In this document: piece by piece, positions 21,757 to 32,885 of the stretch | How positions within the stretch are numbered: the stretch's first letter is position 1 | Layout: every line of letters starts with the position of its first letter | NCBI GenBank assembly: GCA_030847615.1 | Contig: JAUMIR010000014.1 | Span: 12,872,501 to 12,936,500, forward strand | Source of the DNA: Gambelia wislizenii | Taxonomy: Eukaryota > Chordata > Lepidosauria > Squamata > Crotaphytidae | Direction: 5' to 3' | DNA length: 64,000 bases | Program-made: the position numbers and the translations under genes | The notes under the pieces: generated by a model | What the model was told of the DNA's origin: nothing | Database searches by the model: none | What the model saw: the letters and a program-made list of their open reading frames with translations, nothing else

Positions 21757-22729
21757 ATGGACACTGAGGGGGCTGCTGTGGTCACCTGCAACACTTGTGG
21801 GATGTTTGTCTTCTTGTCTACAGACGTGGGAAACTTCACATGCACCAAGTGCAAGTTGGTAGCCCTCTTAGAGGAGAAAGTCCAGCAGCTGGAGACAAGG
21901 GTAGCTACACTTCAACATATTCAGGAGCAAGAGGTTTTCCTGGACAGAACAGAACAAACAGTCTTGGGTGGGGACCGCACAGAGGAACTGGCTGGGGAGG
22001 AGAGGGTCACTCCACAGACACAGGAGGTTGATAGCTGGAGGAATGTCACACACAGAACAAGAAAATCCAGGGATTCTTCGAGCAGCTTGCAGCTACAGAA
22101 TCAATTGAAAGCCCTCTCCCTTATCAAGGACAACGAGGAAGAACAGTATGGACAGACATCAGGGACAGTGCAGGGGACCTTGAGAGTTCCACCACAAGGA
22201 ACAGCAGCTGTGAAGCCTCAGGGGAGGCATGTGGTGGGGGGGACTCCTTGCTGCGGGCTAGAGAAGCAGTGGTTTCTGGGCCTGACAAGATGTCTCGGAA
22301 GGGGGGTGTCTCCATGGGACAAAGATCCGTGATGTGACAGAGAGGGCGACAAGACTCGTCAAGCGTGCAGATCATTACCCCTTCCTTTTGGTCTATGAGG
22401 GAACCAACAATACTGCAAGGCACAGCTTTCCGAAGATCAGAAGAGATTATGAGGCTCTGGGGAGGAAGCTGAAAGAAATGGATGCACAGGTTGTCATCTC
22501 GTCCCTTCTGCCAGTTGAAGGGCATGGTCCAGGAAGGGAGAGGAAAATAGCCAATGTAAACAACTGGCTCCGTAGATGGTGTCGCCGAGAACAAATTGGA
22601 TTCATGGATCATGGGCTGTGCTTCCATGCGGGGGGACTTCTGGCAAGAGATGGGGTGCATCTTACAACAGTTGGAAGAAACATTTTTGCCAACAGTCTCA
22701 AGAATTTGATCAGGAGGGCTTTAAACTGA
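21757..22729 (+). pseudogene. CR1 ORF1, copy A (zinc motif and damaged esterase)
   Basis: The start is the ATG at 21757 (MDTEGAAVV), the same start seen in the CR1 copy at 44504. Residues 12-35 hold two CxxC pairs (CNTCGM and CTKCKL), followed by a coiled coil (LLEEKVQQLETRVATLQ) and a polar linker. The SGNH-type esterase-like domain should begin near 22225, but a frame change there removes the GDS block. From 22334 the domain continues in another frame as VYEGTNN, where the usual GTND aspartate is lost, and ends with DGVHLT and ALN-stop at 22729. In CR1 this ORF is thought to bind RNA and perhaps act on lipids. It ends just before the candidate ORF2 start at 22735. Confidence 0.85.
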
Positions 22730-22734
22730 GTCAT

Positions 22735-23553
22735 ATGGGGGAGGGAGACAGTATTCTGGAAGGCAAAAGGGCTGGAGAAAATAGTCAAACTGTCATAGAG
22801 GGAACAAGGCAAACAGTGCAAGGACCCAACAGTGGGAGGCAAAAAAACTTGCACAGGGAGCAAGTAAAGGGAACACATGGTCTTAGATGTCTCTACACTA
22901 ATGCACAGAGCATGGGAAATAAGCAAGATGAACTTGAACTCCTCGCAGTACAAAACAAATATGATATAATAGGCATTACTGAAACCTGGTGGGACGAGTC
23001 TCATGATTGGAATGTAGGAATAGAGGGGTATAACCTTTATAGGAGAAACAGGCCAAACAGGAAAGGAGGAGGAATAGCATTATATGTCAGGGATATTTAC
23101 ACCAGTGAAGTGATCCATGACATCAATACTGGAAGCCAGGTGGAGAGCATCTGGATAAAAATTAAAGGGGAGGAAAACAACAGGGATGTTATTGTGGGAC
23201 TCTACTACAGACCCCCAACTCAGACAGAGGAATTGGATGATGCCTTTCTAGAACAGATGACCATACACGCAGAACGGAGAGATGTAGTAGTGGTGGGTGA
23301 CTTCAACTATCCTGATATTTGCTGGCAATCTAACTCAACCAAAACTTCAGGGTCTAGCAAATTCCTTACTTGCCTGGAAGACAATGTCATGGTCCAAAAG
23401 GTGGAAGAGGCAACAAGGGGGTCAGCTATTTTAGATCTGATCCTAACCAACAGGGATGACCTGGTTAATGGGGTGCAAGTGTTGGGATCCTTAGGTGAGA
23501 GTGATCATGTTCTCCTGGAGTTCGTTATACAATGGAAAGGAGAAGCCAGGCAT
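22735..23553 (+). pseudogene. CR1 ORF2 endonuclease, copy A
   Basis: It begins at ATG 22735 (MGEGDSILEGKRAGEN). The endonuclease motifs are intact: CLYTNAQS, GITETWWDE, LYYRPP, VVVGDFNYPDI, ATRGSAILDLILTN and LGESDHVLLEF. At 23553 the sequence stops continuing into the RT linker and joins instead to a second copy of the ORF1 esterase (out of frame). The protein would end at 23637 with a run of unrelated residues. The endonuclease would nick genomic DNA to prime reverse transcription. Confidence 0.85.
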
Positions 23554-23558
23554 AGCTG

Positions 23559-24084
23559 CGAAGCCTCAGCGGAGGCGTGTGGTGGTGGTGGGGGACTCCT
23601 TGCTGCGGGGTACGGAAGCAGTGGTATGTGGGCCTGACAAGATGACTCGGGAGGTGTGTTGTCTCCCTGGGGCAAAGATCTGTGATGTGACCGAGAGGCT
23701 GACAAGACTCGACAAGCCTACGGATCATTACCCCTTCCTTTTGGTCCATGTGGGAACCAATGATACTGCAAGGCACAGCTTTACCCAGATCAGAAGAGAT
23801 TATGAAGCCCTGGGGAGGAAGCTGAAAGAAATGGACGCACAGGTGGTCATCTCATCTCTTCTGCCAGTTGAAGGGCATGGTCCAAGAAGGGAGAGAAAAA
23901 TAGCTGATGTAAACAACTAGCTCCGTAGACGGTGTCGCCGAGAACAAATTGGATTCTTGGATCATGGACTGCGCTTCCATGAGGGGGGACTTCTGGCAAG
24001 AGATGGGGTGCATCTTACAACAGTTGGAAGAAACATTTTTGCCAACAGTCTCAAGAATTTGATCAGGAGGGCTTTAAACTGAGT
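23559..24084 (+). pseudogene. CR1 ORF1 esterase domain, copy B
   Basis: Copy B keeps the catalytic-looking blocks that copy A lost: VVVVGDSLLRG (Ser at 23597-23599), HVGTNDTARH (near 23747) and, further on, DGVHLTTVGR. These correspond to the SGNH hydrolase Ser, Asn and Asp-x-x-His blocks. An in-frame TAG at 23918-23920 (DVNN-stop) interrupts it. It lacks the N-terminal zinc motif because the duplication begins after it. Confidence 0.8.
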
Positions 24085-24089
24085 CAAAT

Positions 24090-26954
24090 GGGGGAGGGAG
24101 ACAGTATTCTGGAAGGCAAAAGGGCTGGAGAAAATAGTCAAACTGTCATAGATGGAACAAGGCAAACAGCGCAAGGACCCAACAGTGGGAGGCAAAAAAA
24201 CTTGCACAGGGAACAAGTAAAGGGGACACATGGCCTTAGATGTCTGTACACTAATGCACAGAGCAAGATGAACTTGAACTCCTTGCACTACAAAACAAAT
24301 ATGATATAATAGGCATTACTGAAACCTGGTGGGACGAGTCTCATGATTGGAATGTAGGAATAGAGGGGTATAACCTTTATAGGAGAAACAGGCCAAACAG
24401 GAAAGGAGGAGGAATAGCATTATATGTCAGGGATATTTACACCAGTGAAGTGATCCACGACATCAATACTGGAAGCCAGGTGGAGAGCATCTGGATAAAA
24501 ATTAAAGGGGAGGGAAACAACAGGGATGTTATTGTGGGACTCTACTACAGACCCCCAAATCAGACGGAGGAATTGGATGTTGCCTTTCTAGAACAGATGA
24601 ACACACATGCAGAAAGGAGAGATGTAGTAGTGATGGGTGACTTCAACTATCCTGATATTTGCTGGCAATCTAACTCAGCCAAAACTACAAGGTCTAGCAA
24701 ATTCCTTACATGCCTGGAAGACAATTTCATGGTCCAAAAGGTGGAAGAGGCAACAAGGGGGTCAGCTATTTTAGATCTGATCCTAACCAACAGGGATGAC
24801 CTGGTTAATGGGGTGCAAGTGGTGGGATCCTTAGGGGAGAGTGATCATGTTCTCCTGGAGTTTGTTATACAATGGAAAGGAGAAGCCAGGCATAGTCAGA
24901 CACACATTCTTGACTTTAGGAGAGCTGATTTCAATGAACTCAGGGAAATACTGGGGGTGATCCCATGGTCAGGAATACTAAAAGAGAAGAGACCTCAAGA
25001 CGGATAGGACTTTCTCAAAAGGGAGATACTGAAGGCACAATTTCAAACAGTACCATTGAGGAAGAAAAATGGGAGGTGTCTCAAGAAACCAGGATGGATG
25101 ACTAAAGAACTTTCAATGGAGCTAAGTTTTAAACGGAACATGTATCGGAAATGGAAAAGGGGGGAAATCACCAAAGAAGAATTCAAACAGATAGCGAACA
25201 CGTGTAGGAGTAAAGTCAGAAAAGCTAAAGCGCAGAATGAGCTCAGGCTTGCTAGGGAGGCTAAGAACAATAAAAAGGGTTTTTTTGGGTATGTCCGCAG
25301 CAAAAGGAGGAAGAAGGAAATGATAGGGCTGCTACGTGGAGAAGATGGCAAAATGCTAACAGGGGACAGAGAAAAGGCAGAATTACTCAACACCTTCTTT
25401 GCCTCAGTGTTTTCAGTAAAGGAAAAGGAGGACCAACCTGAGGATAATGGAACAGAGGACACAATAGGGGAAATCCAGCTCAAAATAAGTAAAGAGGTAG
25501 TACAGGAATACCTTCTTAATCTAAATGAATTTAAATCTCCAGGACCAGATGAACTACATCCAAGAGTATTAAAAGAGCTGGCAAATATAATCTGAGAGCC
25601 ATTGGCAATAATCTTTGAGAACTCCTGGAGAACAGGAGAAGTCCCAGGAGACTGGAGGAGGGCAAATGTTGTCCCCATCTTCAAAAAGGGGAAAAAAGAG
25701 GATCCCAACAATTATCGTCCAGTTAGTCTGACATCAATACCAGGAAAGATTCTAGAGCAGATCATTAAACAGAGAGTCTGTGAACATTTAGAAGGCAATG
25801 CCATAATCACAAAAAGTCAACATGGGTTTCAGAGAAACAAGTCATGCCAGACTAATCTGATCTCTTTTTTTGATAAAATTACCAGCTTGGTAGATGAAGG
25901 GAACGCTGTGGACATTGCATACCTTGATTTCAGTAAGGCCTTTGACAAGGTTCCCCATTACATTCTTGCAAACAAGCTTGTAAAATGTGGGCTAGACAAG
26001 TTAACTGTTCAATGGATTTGTAATTGGTTGACCGGCCGAACCCAAAGGGTGCTCAGCAGTGGCTTCTCTTCGTCTTGGAAAGATGTGACCAGTGGGGTGC
26101 CACAGGGTTCTGTCCTGGGCCCAGTGCTATTCAACATCTTTATCAATGACTTAGATGAGGGAATTAGGGGCATACTTATCAAATTTGCAGATGACACCAA
26201 ATTGGGAGGAGTAGCTAATACCCTAGAGGACAGGATCAAAATTCAGAATGACCTGGATAGACTGGAGAGCTGGGCCAAAGATAACAAAATGAAATTCAAT
26301 ACGGAGAAATGTAAAGTACTGCATTTAGGGCGGAAAAATGAAATGCATAAATATAGGATGGGAGAGACCTGGCTGAATAAGACTACGTGCGAAAGGGATC
26401 TAGGAGTCCTAGTAGACCATAAGTTGAACATGAGCCAACAGTGTGATGCGGCAGCTAAAAAGGCCGATGCGATTTTGGGCTGTATCAATAGAAGTATAGT
26501 GTCTAGATCAAGGGAAGTAATAGTGCCACTCTATTCTGCCTTGGTCAGACCTCACTTAGAATACTGTGTCCAGTTCTGGGCACCACAATTCAGAAAGGAT
26601 ATTGACAAATTGGAGCGTGTCCAGAGAAGGGCAACTAAAATGGTGAAAGGTCTGGAAACGATGCCTTATGAGGAGAGACTTAGGGAGCTGGGTATGTTTA
26701 GCCTGGAAAAAAGACGGTTAAGAGGCGATATGATAGCCCTGTTTAAGTATTTGAAGGGATGTCACGCTGAGGATGGAGCAGGCTTGTTTTCTGCTGCTCC
26801 AGAGACTGGAACAAGGAGCAATGGGTGCAAGCTCCAGGAACAGAGATTCCACCTCAACATGAGGAGGAACTTTTTGATAGTAAGAGCTGTTCGGCAGTGG
26901 AACACACTCCCTCGGAGCGTGGTGGAGTCTCCTTCCTTGGAGGTCTTTAAATAG
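24090..26954 (+). pseudogene. CR1 ORF2, copy B endonuclease plus RT
   Basis: The start corresponds to copy A's 22735. A 13-bp deletion near 24264 shifts the frame, and from about 24450 the reading is continuous to the end except for single-base stops. The endonuclease retains VMGDFNYPDI and GESDHVLLEF. The RT has [13 protein letters not shown] near 25920, [11 protein letters not shown], and FADD at 26184-26195. Premature stops are TAG 25005-25007 (Trp in relatives), TGA 25593-25595 and TAG 26952-26954 (Gln in relatives). The last falls about 12 residues before the normal end. Apart from these the RT is intact over 450 codons. Confidence 0.9.
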
Positions 26955-27070
26955 AGGCTGGATGGCCATCTGTCGGGGATGCTTTGATCGGGATTTCCTG
27001 CGTGGCAGGGGGGTTGGACTGGATGGCCCTCGTGGTCTCTTCCAACTCTGCAATTCTATGATTCTATGAT

Positions 27071-27413
27071 AGTCAGACACACATTCTCGACTTTAGGAGA
27101 GCTGATTTCAATAAACTCAGGGAAACACTGGGGGTGATCCCATGGTCACGAATACTAAAAGAGAAGGGACCTCAAGATGGATGGGACTTTCTCAAAAGGG
27201 AGATACTGAAGGCACAATTTCAAACAGTATGATTGAGGAAGAAAAATGGGAGGTGTCTCAAGAAACCAGGATGGATGACTAAAGAACTTTCAATGGAGCT
27301 AAGTTTTAAACGGAACATGTATAGGAAATGGAAAAAGGGGTTTGGAATGGGTGGCCCTTGGGTTCTCTTCCAACTCTACAATTCTATGATTCTATTATTC
27401 TATGAATTCTATG
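27071..27413 (+). mobile_element. CR1 chimera: linker fragment joined to a tail
   Basis: 27071-27340 repeats CR1 sequence equivalent to 24893-25165 (endonuclease-RT linker). It then jumps directly to a CR1 3' UTR/tail (ggaatgggtggcccttgggt, attctatgattctattattc). It begins immediately at the end of the large CR1's tail. The RT is missing, so this is an internally deleted copy or a template-switch product. Confidence 0.75.
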
Positions 27414-27635
27414 AGGTGTATTTTCAACATATAGACAAGCCCATATACGAGGTGGAACGTGCAAGCTGGGAGAAGTTGCAGCAATTTGCTTTTGCCTGAG
27501 CTGACTGGGAAAGGTAAGATTCTGCCCCTTCCTCATCTCTCATCCTGCTTGAGTTAATTGAGTGCAATCTATTTATGCCCTTTGAACTCAGTTTGCAGCA
27601 ATTGGAGCAAGCTGAGGACAAAGGGGAGAAGGGGG
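27414..27635 (-). repeat. Dispersed repeat X, copy 1
   Basis: This is the reverse complement of 55870-56095: shared blocks are caacatatagacaagcccata, agcaatttgcttttgcctga, ggaaaggtaagattctgccc and tttgaactcagtttgcagca. Other copies are near 46275/47108, 52912 and 62045. No coding capacity. Class uncertain, probably a non-autonomous DNA transposon. Confidence 0.65.
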
Positions 27636-27674
27636 AGGAGAGTCTCTTCCAACTCTACAATTCTATGATTCTAG
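27636..27674 (+). mobile_element. CR1 tail remnant
   Basis: Only the last bases of a CR1 3' UTR and one ATTCTATG repeat remain (ctcttccaactctacaattc, tatgattcta). Confidence 0.6.
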
Positions 27675-27945
27675 GGAAATTCTAAAACCCCAGCTGTCAA
27701 AGAAAGAAAATAAATATAAAAATAAATTAAAAATAAAACAAGGAACCCGGGGGGGGGGTGGCACTTACCTGGATGTCCTGATCATGGCAGGAAGTGCCTG
27801 CCACGGAGCTCCTCCCCCATCCTGTCATTCCAGAACAGATATGGGGATCCGATTTGCACACCCGTGTTCCATTCCAGAAACAGAACCAGGTGCTTAATAA
27901 TGACTTCTTCCCATGAATACTATATCACAGGGAGAAAACAGAATT

Positions 27946-29375
27946 CCGTATATTCCGGTGTATAAGATGAGGTTTGAGCCCTGAAAAATAGGCTCCTAAA
28001 TCAGGGCTCATCTTATACGCTGGATACACTTTGCTTCACCCCGCCGTCTGAACACCTGCCTCTTTGCTCCCTTCGCAAATGGAGGAAAGAGGCAGGAGAT
28101 CGGGGTGGTGGTGGTGAGGCAAAGTGCTTATGGTTTATTGCCCCCCGTCTGCCTTCTGCCCTTTAGGGGAGCAACCGAGGAAAGAGGAGAGGGGTGAATG
28201 TTGCTGGAAAGCCCCCCTTCCAGCCACCCTTCCACCCTCCCCAAAGCCCCCTCCCTCCAGCATCCTCCCTCCAGCCACCCCCCTCCCCAAAGCCGCGATC
28301 CCACTTGAGATCGCATTTTCAGGGAGGGGGTGGGTGGCTGGGAAGCCTCCTCCCTCCAGCCACCCTTCCACCCTCCCTGAAGCCCCCTCCCTCCAGTGTC
28401 CTCCCTCCAGCCACCCCCCTCCCCAAAGCCGCGATCCCATTTGAGATCGCAGCTTTGGGGAAGGGGTGGGTGTCTGGGAATCCCCTCCCTCCAGCCACCC
28501 TTCCACCCTCCCCGAAGACCCCTCCCTCGAGTGTCCTCCCTCCAGCCACGCCCCCTCCCCAAAGCCGCGATCCCACTCGAGATCGCGGCTTCGGGGAGGG
28601 GTGGGTGGCTGCGAAGCCCCCTCACTCCAGCCACCCTTATACCCTCCCCGAACCCCCCTCCCTCCAGCCCCCCCCAGCCAGCTGGCCATTCCTCATTCCC
28701 CAACCCACAAGGAGTCTGGGCAGCCTCCTGTGGGTTGGGGAATCGCGGTAGGAGGGAGCCCAGAAGGAGGGATCGGGGCTGCAGAGTTAAACCCCTAGAT
28801 TCGCTCCCTCTTCCTTGTTGGTGGGGAGAGGGGGCGAATCCCAGGGTTTGGCTCCATGGCCCCGCCTCCTCCTTCTGGGCTCCCTTCGAGGGAATCGGGG
28901 CTGCAGAGCCAAATGGGGCATTTTCGCCCCTTCTCCCCACCTTCCTTGAAGGTGGGGGAAAGGGGTGAACCTAGCGGTTTGCCGCGGCCACCCCCGCTTC
29001 CCCCACCTTGGTTCCCTTTGGAAGAGCCAAGATGGAGGGAAGGGGGCTGCTCAGGCAAACTGGTCATTTCCTCCCCTTTCCTCCACCTTCGAATCAAGTT
29101 TGACTGGAAGGTTGAAGAGAGGGGCGAATGTTGCGGCTGTCTGTCTGGGGGAGCCCTGCCAGCAGATCCTGTTCACTTTCCCAACTCACAAGGAGATCCT
29201 CGTGAGTTGGGAAACAAAGAGGATCAGCTGGCAAGGCTCTCCCAACCAGTCAGCCAGCCAGCCAAATTGGGGGGGGGGGTCTTATATGGCAAATATATGC
29301 CTAAGCCTAGATTTTTGGCTGGAAATTGGGGGGGGGTCTTATACGCCCAGTCGTCTTATACGCCGGAATATACGG
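27946..29375. mobile_element. TIR element with GC-rich tandem interior
   Basis: The 25-bp ends are inverted repeats: ccgtatattccggtgtataa at 27946 and, reverse-complemented from 29375, ccgtatattccggcgtataa. The left end folds again with 28000-28025 (gagccctg / cagggctcatcttatac). The right end has two more copies of the gtcttata motif (29279 and 29336). The interior has no transposase. It holds a block like the unit at 1-905 (28060-28130), four 136-bp repeats (28221-28700) and long GC-rich sequence. No target duplication is clear. Confidence 0.7.
28221..28700. repeat. 136-bp tandem repeats with hairpins
   Basis: The motif cagccacccttccaccctcc starts at 28221, 28357, 28492 and (variant) 28628. 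Each full unit includes a near-perfect inverted repeat: cctccccaaagccgcgatc facing gagatcgcagctttggggaa. Long open frames on both strands (up to 270 codons on the minus strand) exist because the repeat lacks stops. I do not call them genes. Confidence 0.85.
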
Positions 29376-29489
29376 TAGTGACACTTTGGGCATGGAACAG
29401 GTTGAACATGTCTGAAAGGAAAATCTTTCATCCACCCTGTTCCATGCCAGTAACTGGACAAATTGTCCATGTGAAAATCTCCTAAAACA

Positions 29490-29752
29490 TGAACCAATGG
29501 ACTCAAATTACAAGAAAAGAGATTCCACTTAAACATTAGGAAGATGTATTAAAAAAAAAACCCACCCTGTTACGAGCTGTTTGACAGTGGAATAGACTGG
29601 CTCAGAAAGTGGTGGACTCTTCATCTTTGGAGGTCTTCAAGCTGAGGTTGGCTGGACACCTTTCAGGAGTGGTTTAGTTGGGTATTAGTCCACAGCAGGG
29701 GGTTGGACTCGATGGCCCTTGTGATCCCTTCCCATTCTGTGACTCTATGGAG
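29490..29752 (+). mobile_element. CR1 3' end, old
   Basis: Diverged CR1 tail: gaaaagagattccacttaaa, then ggaggtcttcaagctgaggt, ggttggactcgatggccctt and a degenerate tctgtgactctatgg end. Confidence 0.8.
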
Positions 29753-30939
29753 GCAAAGGGAGGAAATAGGCCTTAATGCAGAATTCATGAAGGAATAGCA
29801 TTGGAGAAACAGGTTGTGCACAGAGCTTTTGTCTGCCTTTTCACACCACTATTATGCAAACCTTGGGGTGGGGTGGGGAATGCAACTACTAGCACAGTGC
29901 ACAAATAGGTTTCTTGCCAAAGTCCCCCCCCACACACAAAAGAAACTTTCTCAAGGTCTGTTGCTACCTTAGTCTGCCTGTTATTTGCAGAAGGTCAACT
30001 CTGTAAACTTGTTAAAGAAAAGTAGTTGTGTCATTTTTATAATCAGCTAATCCATTATTGCAGGGGTTTCTTTGAAGCTTTTTCGTAGAATGCCTGAATT
30101 CATTCTCTCTCTCCCCACCCCCCCTTTCTCTGTTAATTTTGTTCATGTAAACAATCTGATTGAATTTTTAATTGATGCCGGGGGCAGGGAACTGAAAAAG
30201 GAGGTTTTGGAGACAAACATTATTTTTCTTGGATTGTTTGTTGGGTTGTTTCCTCCAGTCAACCACCCTTCTTACCCAATTGCAAAAGTGGGAAATGCTT
30301 TCCCAGGACTCCTGCAAGCCAGACTGGAGAAAAATTTATATACATTCTGCAGATGATATAATGGGATGGACTGCCACGTTGCTCAAAGGGTGGAGATTTC
30401 AGGAAGCCTCTTGGGGGCTGCTGAAAGGCAATCAGAAAGGCTGGCAGGGACTCCCGTCCCAGAGATCAATCCCACTCAGTAGCCACATCTGGGCTTCAAA
30501 CCATCTGTGAGTCAAGTTTCTCTATGCATGCCTTCAGCTGCTGCTGATCATTTGAAGGAAGGCGGCTATCCGGATGTGGGTTAGGCAAGAGCAGAATTCA
30601 GTGGGTCATGATGGAATGACCCACTCACTGCCTATACAAAAAAAAAAAAAAAAAAAAAAAAGCCAAAATGCCTTGGAATCCAGGAAGCTCCCCCATTACT
30701 CCTCTAGGGCTCAAAGGAGGGCAGAGAGCCTTTGGGAAATGGCTTCTGAGAATGTAGCTGTTGAGTGACGGTTTGGCACTGAAAGAGCAAAGTGTGATAA
30801 ATTGACTCTCTGTTTTTTGGATAGCAACTCCAAGAATCCCTCCAGGAAGAATGCTGGGATCTACCATTGCTCCCCCATCATTTTCTCAAGCCCTGGGAAA
30901 TGGATTGCATGCATAGGGTGGCCAGTTCAGGAAGTTTCT
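29753..30939. other. No recognised element; poly(A) and a short palindrome
   Basis: Only low-level features are present. A 24-bp palindrome (gtgggtca...tgacccac) lies at 30601-30624, and 24 consecutive A at 30638-30661. The rest is unassigned. Confidence 0.45.
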
Positions 30940-31553
30940 GGGCAAAACAGAATGGCTGATACCTGGCTTGATGGCACTACATGTGAAAGGAATCTAGGAG
31001 TCTTAGTGGACCACAAGCTGAACATGAGTCAGCAGTGTGATGCAGCAGATAAAAAAGCCAATGTGATTCTAGGCTGCATTAATGGGAGTATAGTGTCTAG
31101 ATCAAGGGAAGTAATAGTGCCACTCTATTCTGCTTTGGTCAGACCTCACCTGAAATACTGTGTCCAGTTCTGGGCACCACAATTCCAGAAGGATGTTGAC
31201 TAGCTGAAGTGTTGAAATGTCTGGAAGCCATGACGTATGAGGAGCAGCTTAGGAAGCTGGGTATGTTTAGCCTGGGGAAGAGAAGGTTAAGAGGTAATAT
31301 GATAATCATGTTTAAATATTTGAAGGGATGTAATACTGAGAATAGAGCAAGCTTGGTTTCTATAGGAAAAGAGATTCCACCTAAACATTAGGAAGTATTT
31401 CCCAACAGTAGAAGCTGTCCGGCAGTGGAATGTTTAAAAGGTTTGAAAACCATCTCCCGACAGATGGATGGCCATCTGTCGGGAATGTCTTGATTGTGTA
31501 TGGCAGGGGGTTGGACTAGATGGCCTTTGTGGTCCAACACTATGATTCTATGA
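30940..31553 (+). mobile_element. CR1 3' end
   Basis: The open pieces 30960-31203 and 31209-31391 carry CR1 RT C-terminal blocks ([31 protein letters not shown]) in different frames. They are followed by the CR1 3' UTR and an attctatga end. A short deletion removes codons near 31205. Confidence 0.88.
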
Positions 31554-31555
31554 AT

Positions 31556-32394
31556 AACCTGACACCTAGGGATGACCTCTGGTGATATGGTTAAGTATTG
31601 CACATTATGTACCAGCCACAGTTGCTCACAGCTTGTCATTCAGAGACAGGGAGGAGGAGGGAGAACATATTTTCCTCTTTGGAAATTATGACAAAAAATT
31701 TAGTTAAAGGAGCCATTCTCAGATCAAGGTGAAATGAGAGAATTATCCCTTCTCACTTACTTAGGGAGCTGGCATGAGGAGCGTTTAACCTAGCCTGCTT
31801 GCTTCTAGCCAGAAGGTGGATATAGAGCAGAGTGGAGGGGGAGTCCTGGTGCCAGAATGACTTGGGAAGAAAGGAAGAAGCTAATTCAGTAAACACATAG
31901 ACCCCTGTGGAAAGACTTTGCAAGTTGTAGCAAAAAAATCAATGAAGATGTGCAATTCTGGTGCTCTGCTAGCTGAACTGGAGATTTTCACACAGTCCCT
32001 TTCTCCTGCTTGGAGCTGAGCCCCTCAAAATTGGAAAATTTGTACCCTTCTTTGTCTTCTGCCTGGAGATATCTCACTGAAACTGAAGATTCAGGACCTG
32101 GCCCTGAGATCTGGCAACCCTAGGTAGCCCAAAGTGACATTTCAAGCTAATGGAGAGCTTGGGTTTCTCAGTGAGGCAAAATAATTGACAGATTTTGTGG
32201 GCAATTTCAAAATGTTTGAATAACATTGAGGATTTTTTAAAAAACAAACAAACAAGGGGCTTACAAACAACTGAAGAAGTGCTGGATTTCCCCCTGAAGA
32301 GAACTTCAACTTGAATTCCCAGGTTTTCCAACAGCTGAAACTGTTCTGAGGCATTCTGATGAACAGCAAAAAATGAAAGGGGAGTTGTTAATTG
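31556..32394. other. No recognised element
   Basis: Unassigned sequence without terminal repeats, coding blocks or RNA features I can support. Confidence 0.4.
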
Positions 32395-32885
32395 TTGTCA
32401 GGTTGATGTTGTCTTAAGGTGACCATATGAATGAGAGACCTCCTAGTCACCCTCTTATCCACAGCCCTGCTCAGATCTTGCAAACTCAGGGCCGTGGCTT
32501 CCTTGATGGAGTCTCTCCCTCTGGAATGCGGTCCTTCTCTTTTCCTGCTGCCTTCTACCTTGTCAAACATCATTGTCTTTTATAGTGAGTCATATCTTCT
32601 CACGATATGTCCAAAGTATGACCGTCTCAACTGAGTCACCCTGACTTTTAGGGAGAGTTCAGGCTTGATTTGCTCTTGGACCTATTTATTTGTCTTTTTT
32701 TGGCAGGTCATGGTATCTGCAGAAAGCTCCATCAGCATCACATCTCAAATGAGTTGATTCTCTCCCTATCAGCTTTACTGTCCACCTTTCACAATTTCCA
32801 TACATAGAAATGGGAAATATGATGTCATGGATAAACCTGACTTCTGTATTCAATATTGTATCTTTACACTTGAGGATCTTGGCCG
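32395..32885 (-). mobile_element. RTE/BovB LINE 3' end
   Basis: On the minus strand the reading includes RSYFGHIVRRYDSL and, after it, VEGSRKREGPHSRGRDSIKE and ALSLQDLSRAVDKR. These match the pattern of the BovB/RTE ORF C-terminus (FGHxxRRxDSLEK..., GRxxxRWxDxI, SLxxLxxAVxDR). Upstream, rtk-like sequence is decayed. BovB elements are common in squamates. The copy is 5'-truncated and broken. Confidence 0.75.

Larger units (their letters stand above)
22207..24896 (+). repeat. ~1.35-kb direct tandem duplication within CR1
   Basis: Copy A (22207-23553) and copy B (23554-24896) are aligned with an offset of 1348 bp: gaagcctcag occurs at 22212 and 23560, and aagccaggcatag ends both. Differences are scattered single bases plus a 13-bp deletion in copy B near 24264. 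The duplication covers the esterase half of ORF1, the intergenic junction and the whole endonuclease. Confidence 0.9.
21360..27070 (+). mobile_element. CR1 LINE, nearly complete, with internal duplication
   Basis: The order is: 5' UTR with short tandem duplications (21360-21756), ORF1 (from 21757), ORF2 endonuclease, then a second copy of the ORF1-end/endonuclease segment (23554-24896), the ORF2 linker and RT (to 26954) and a 3' UTR ending in the attctatgattctatgata tail. Without the extra copy the length would be about 4.4 kb, right for CR1. The RT part has few lesions, so the element is fairly recent. Confidence 0.92.

Noticed and set aside
28128..28940. 270-codon minus-strand frame, Gly/Arg-rich
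   Set aside because: It lies in 136-bp tandem repeats with open frames on both strands and three registers; the protein repeats only mirror the DNA repeat.
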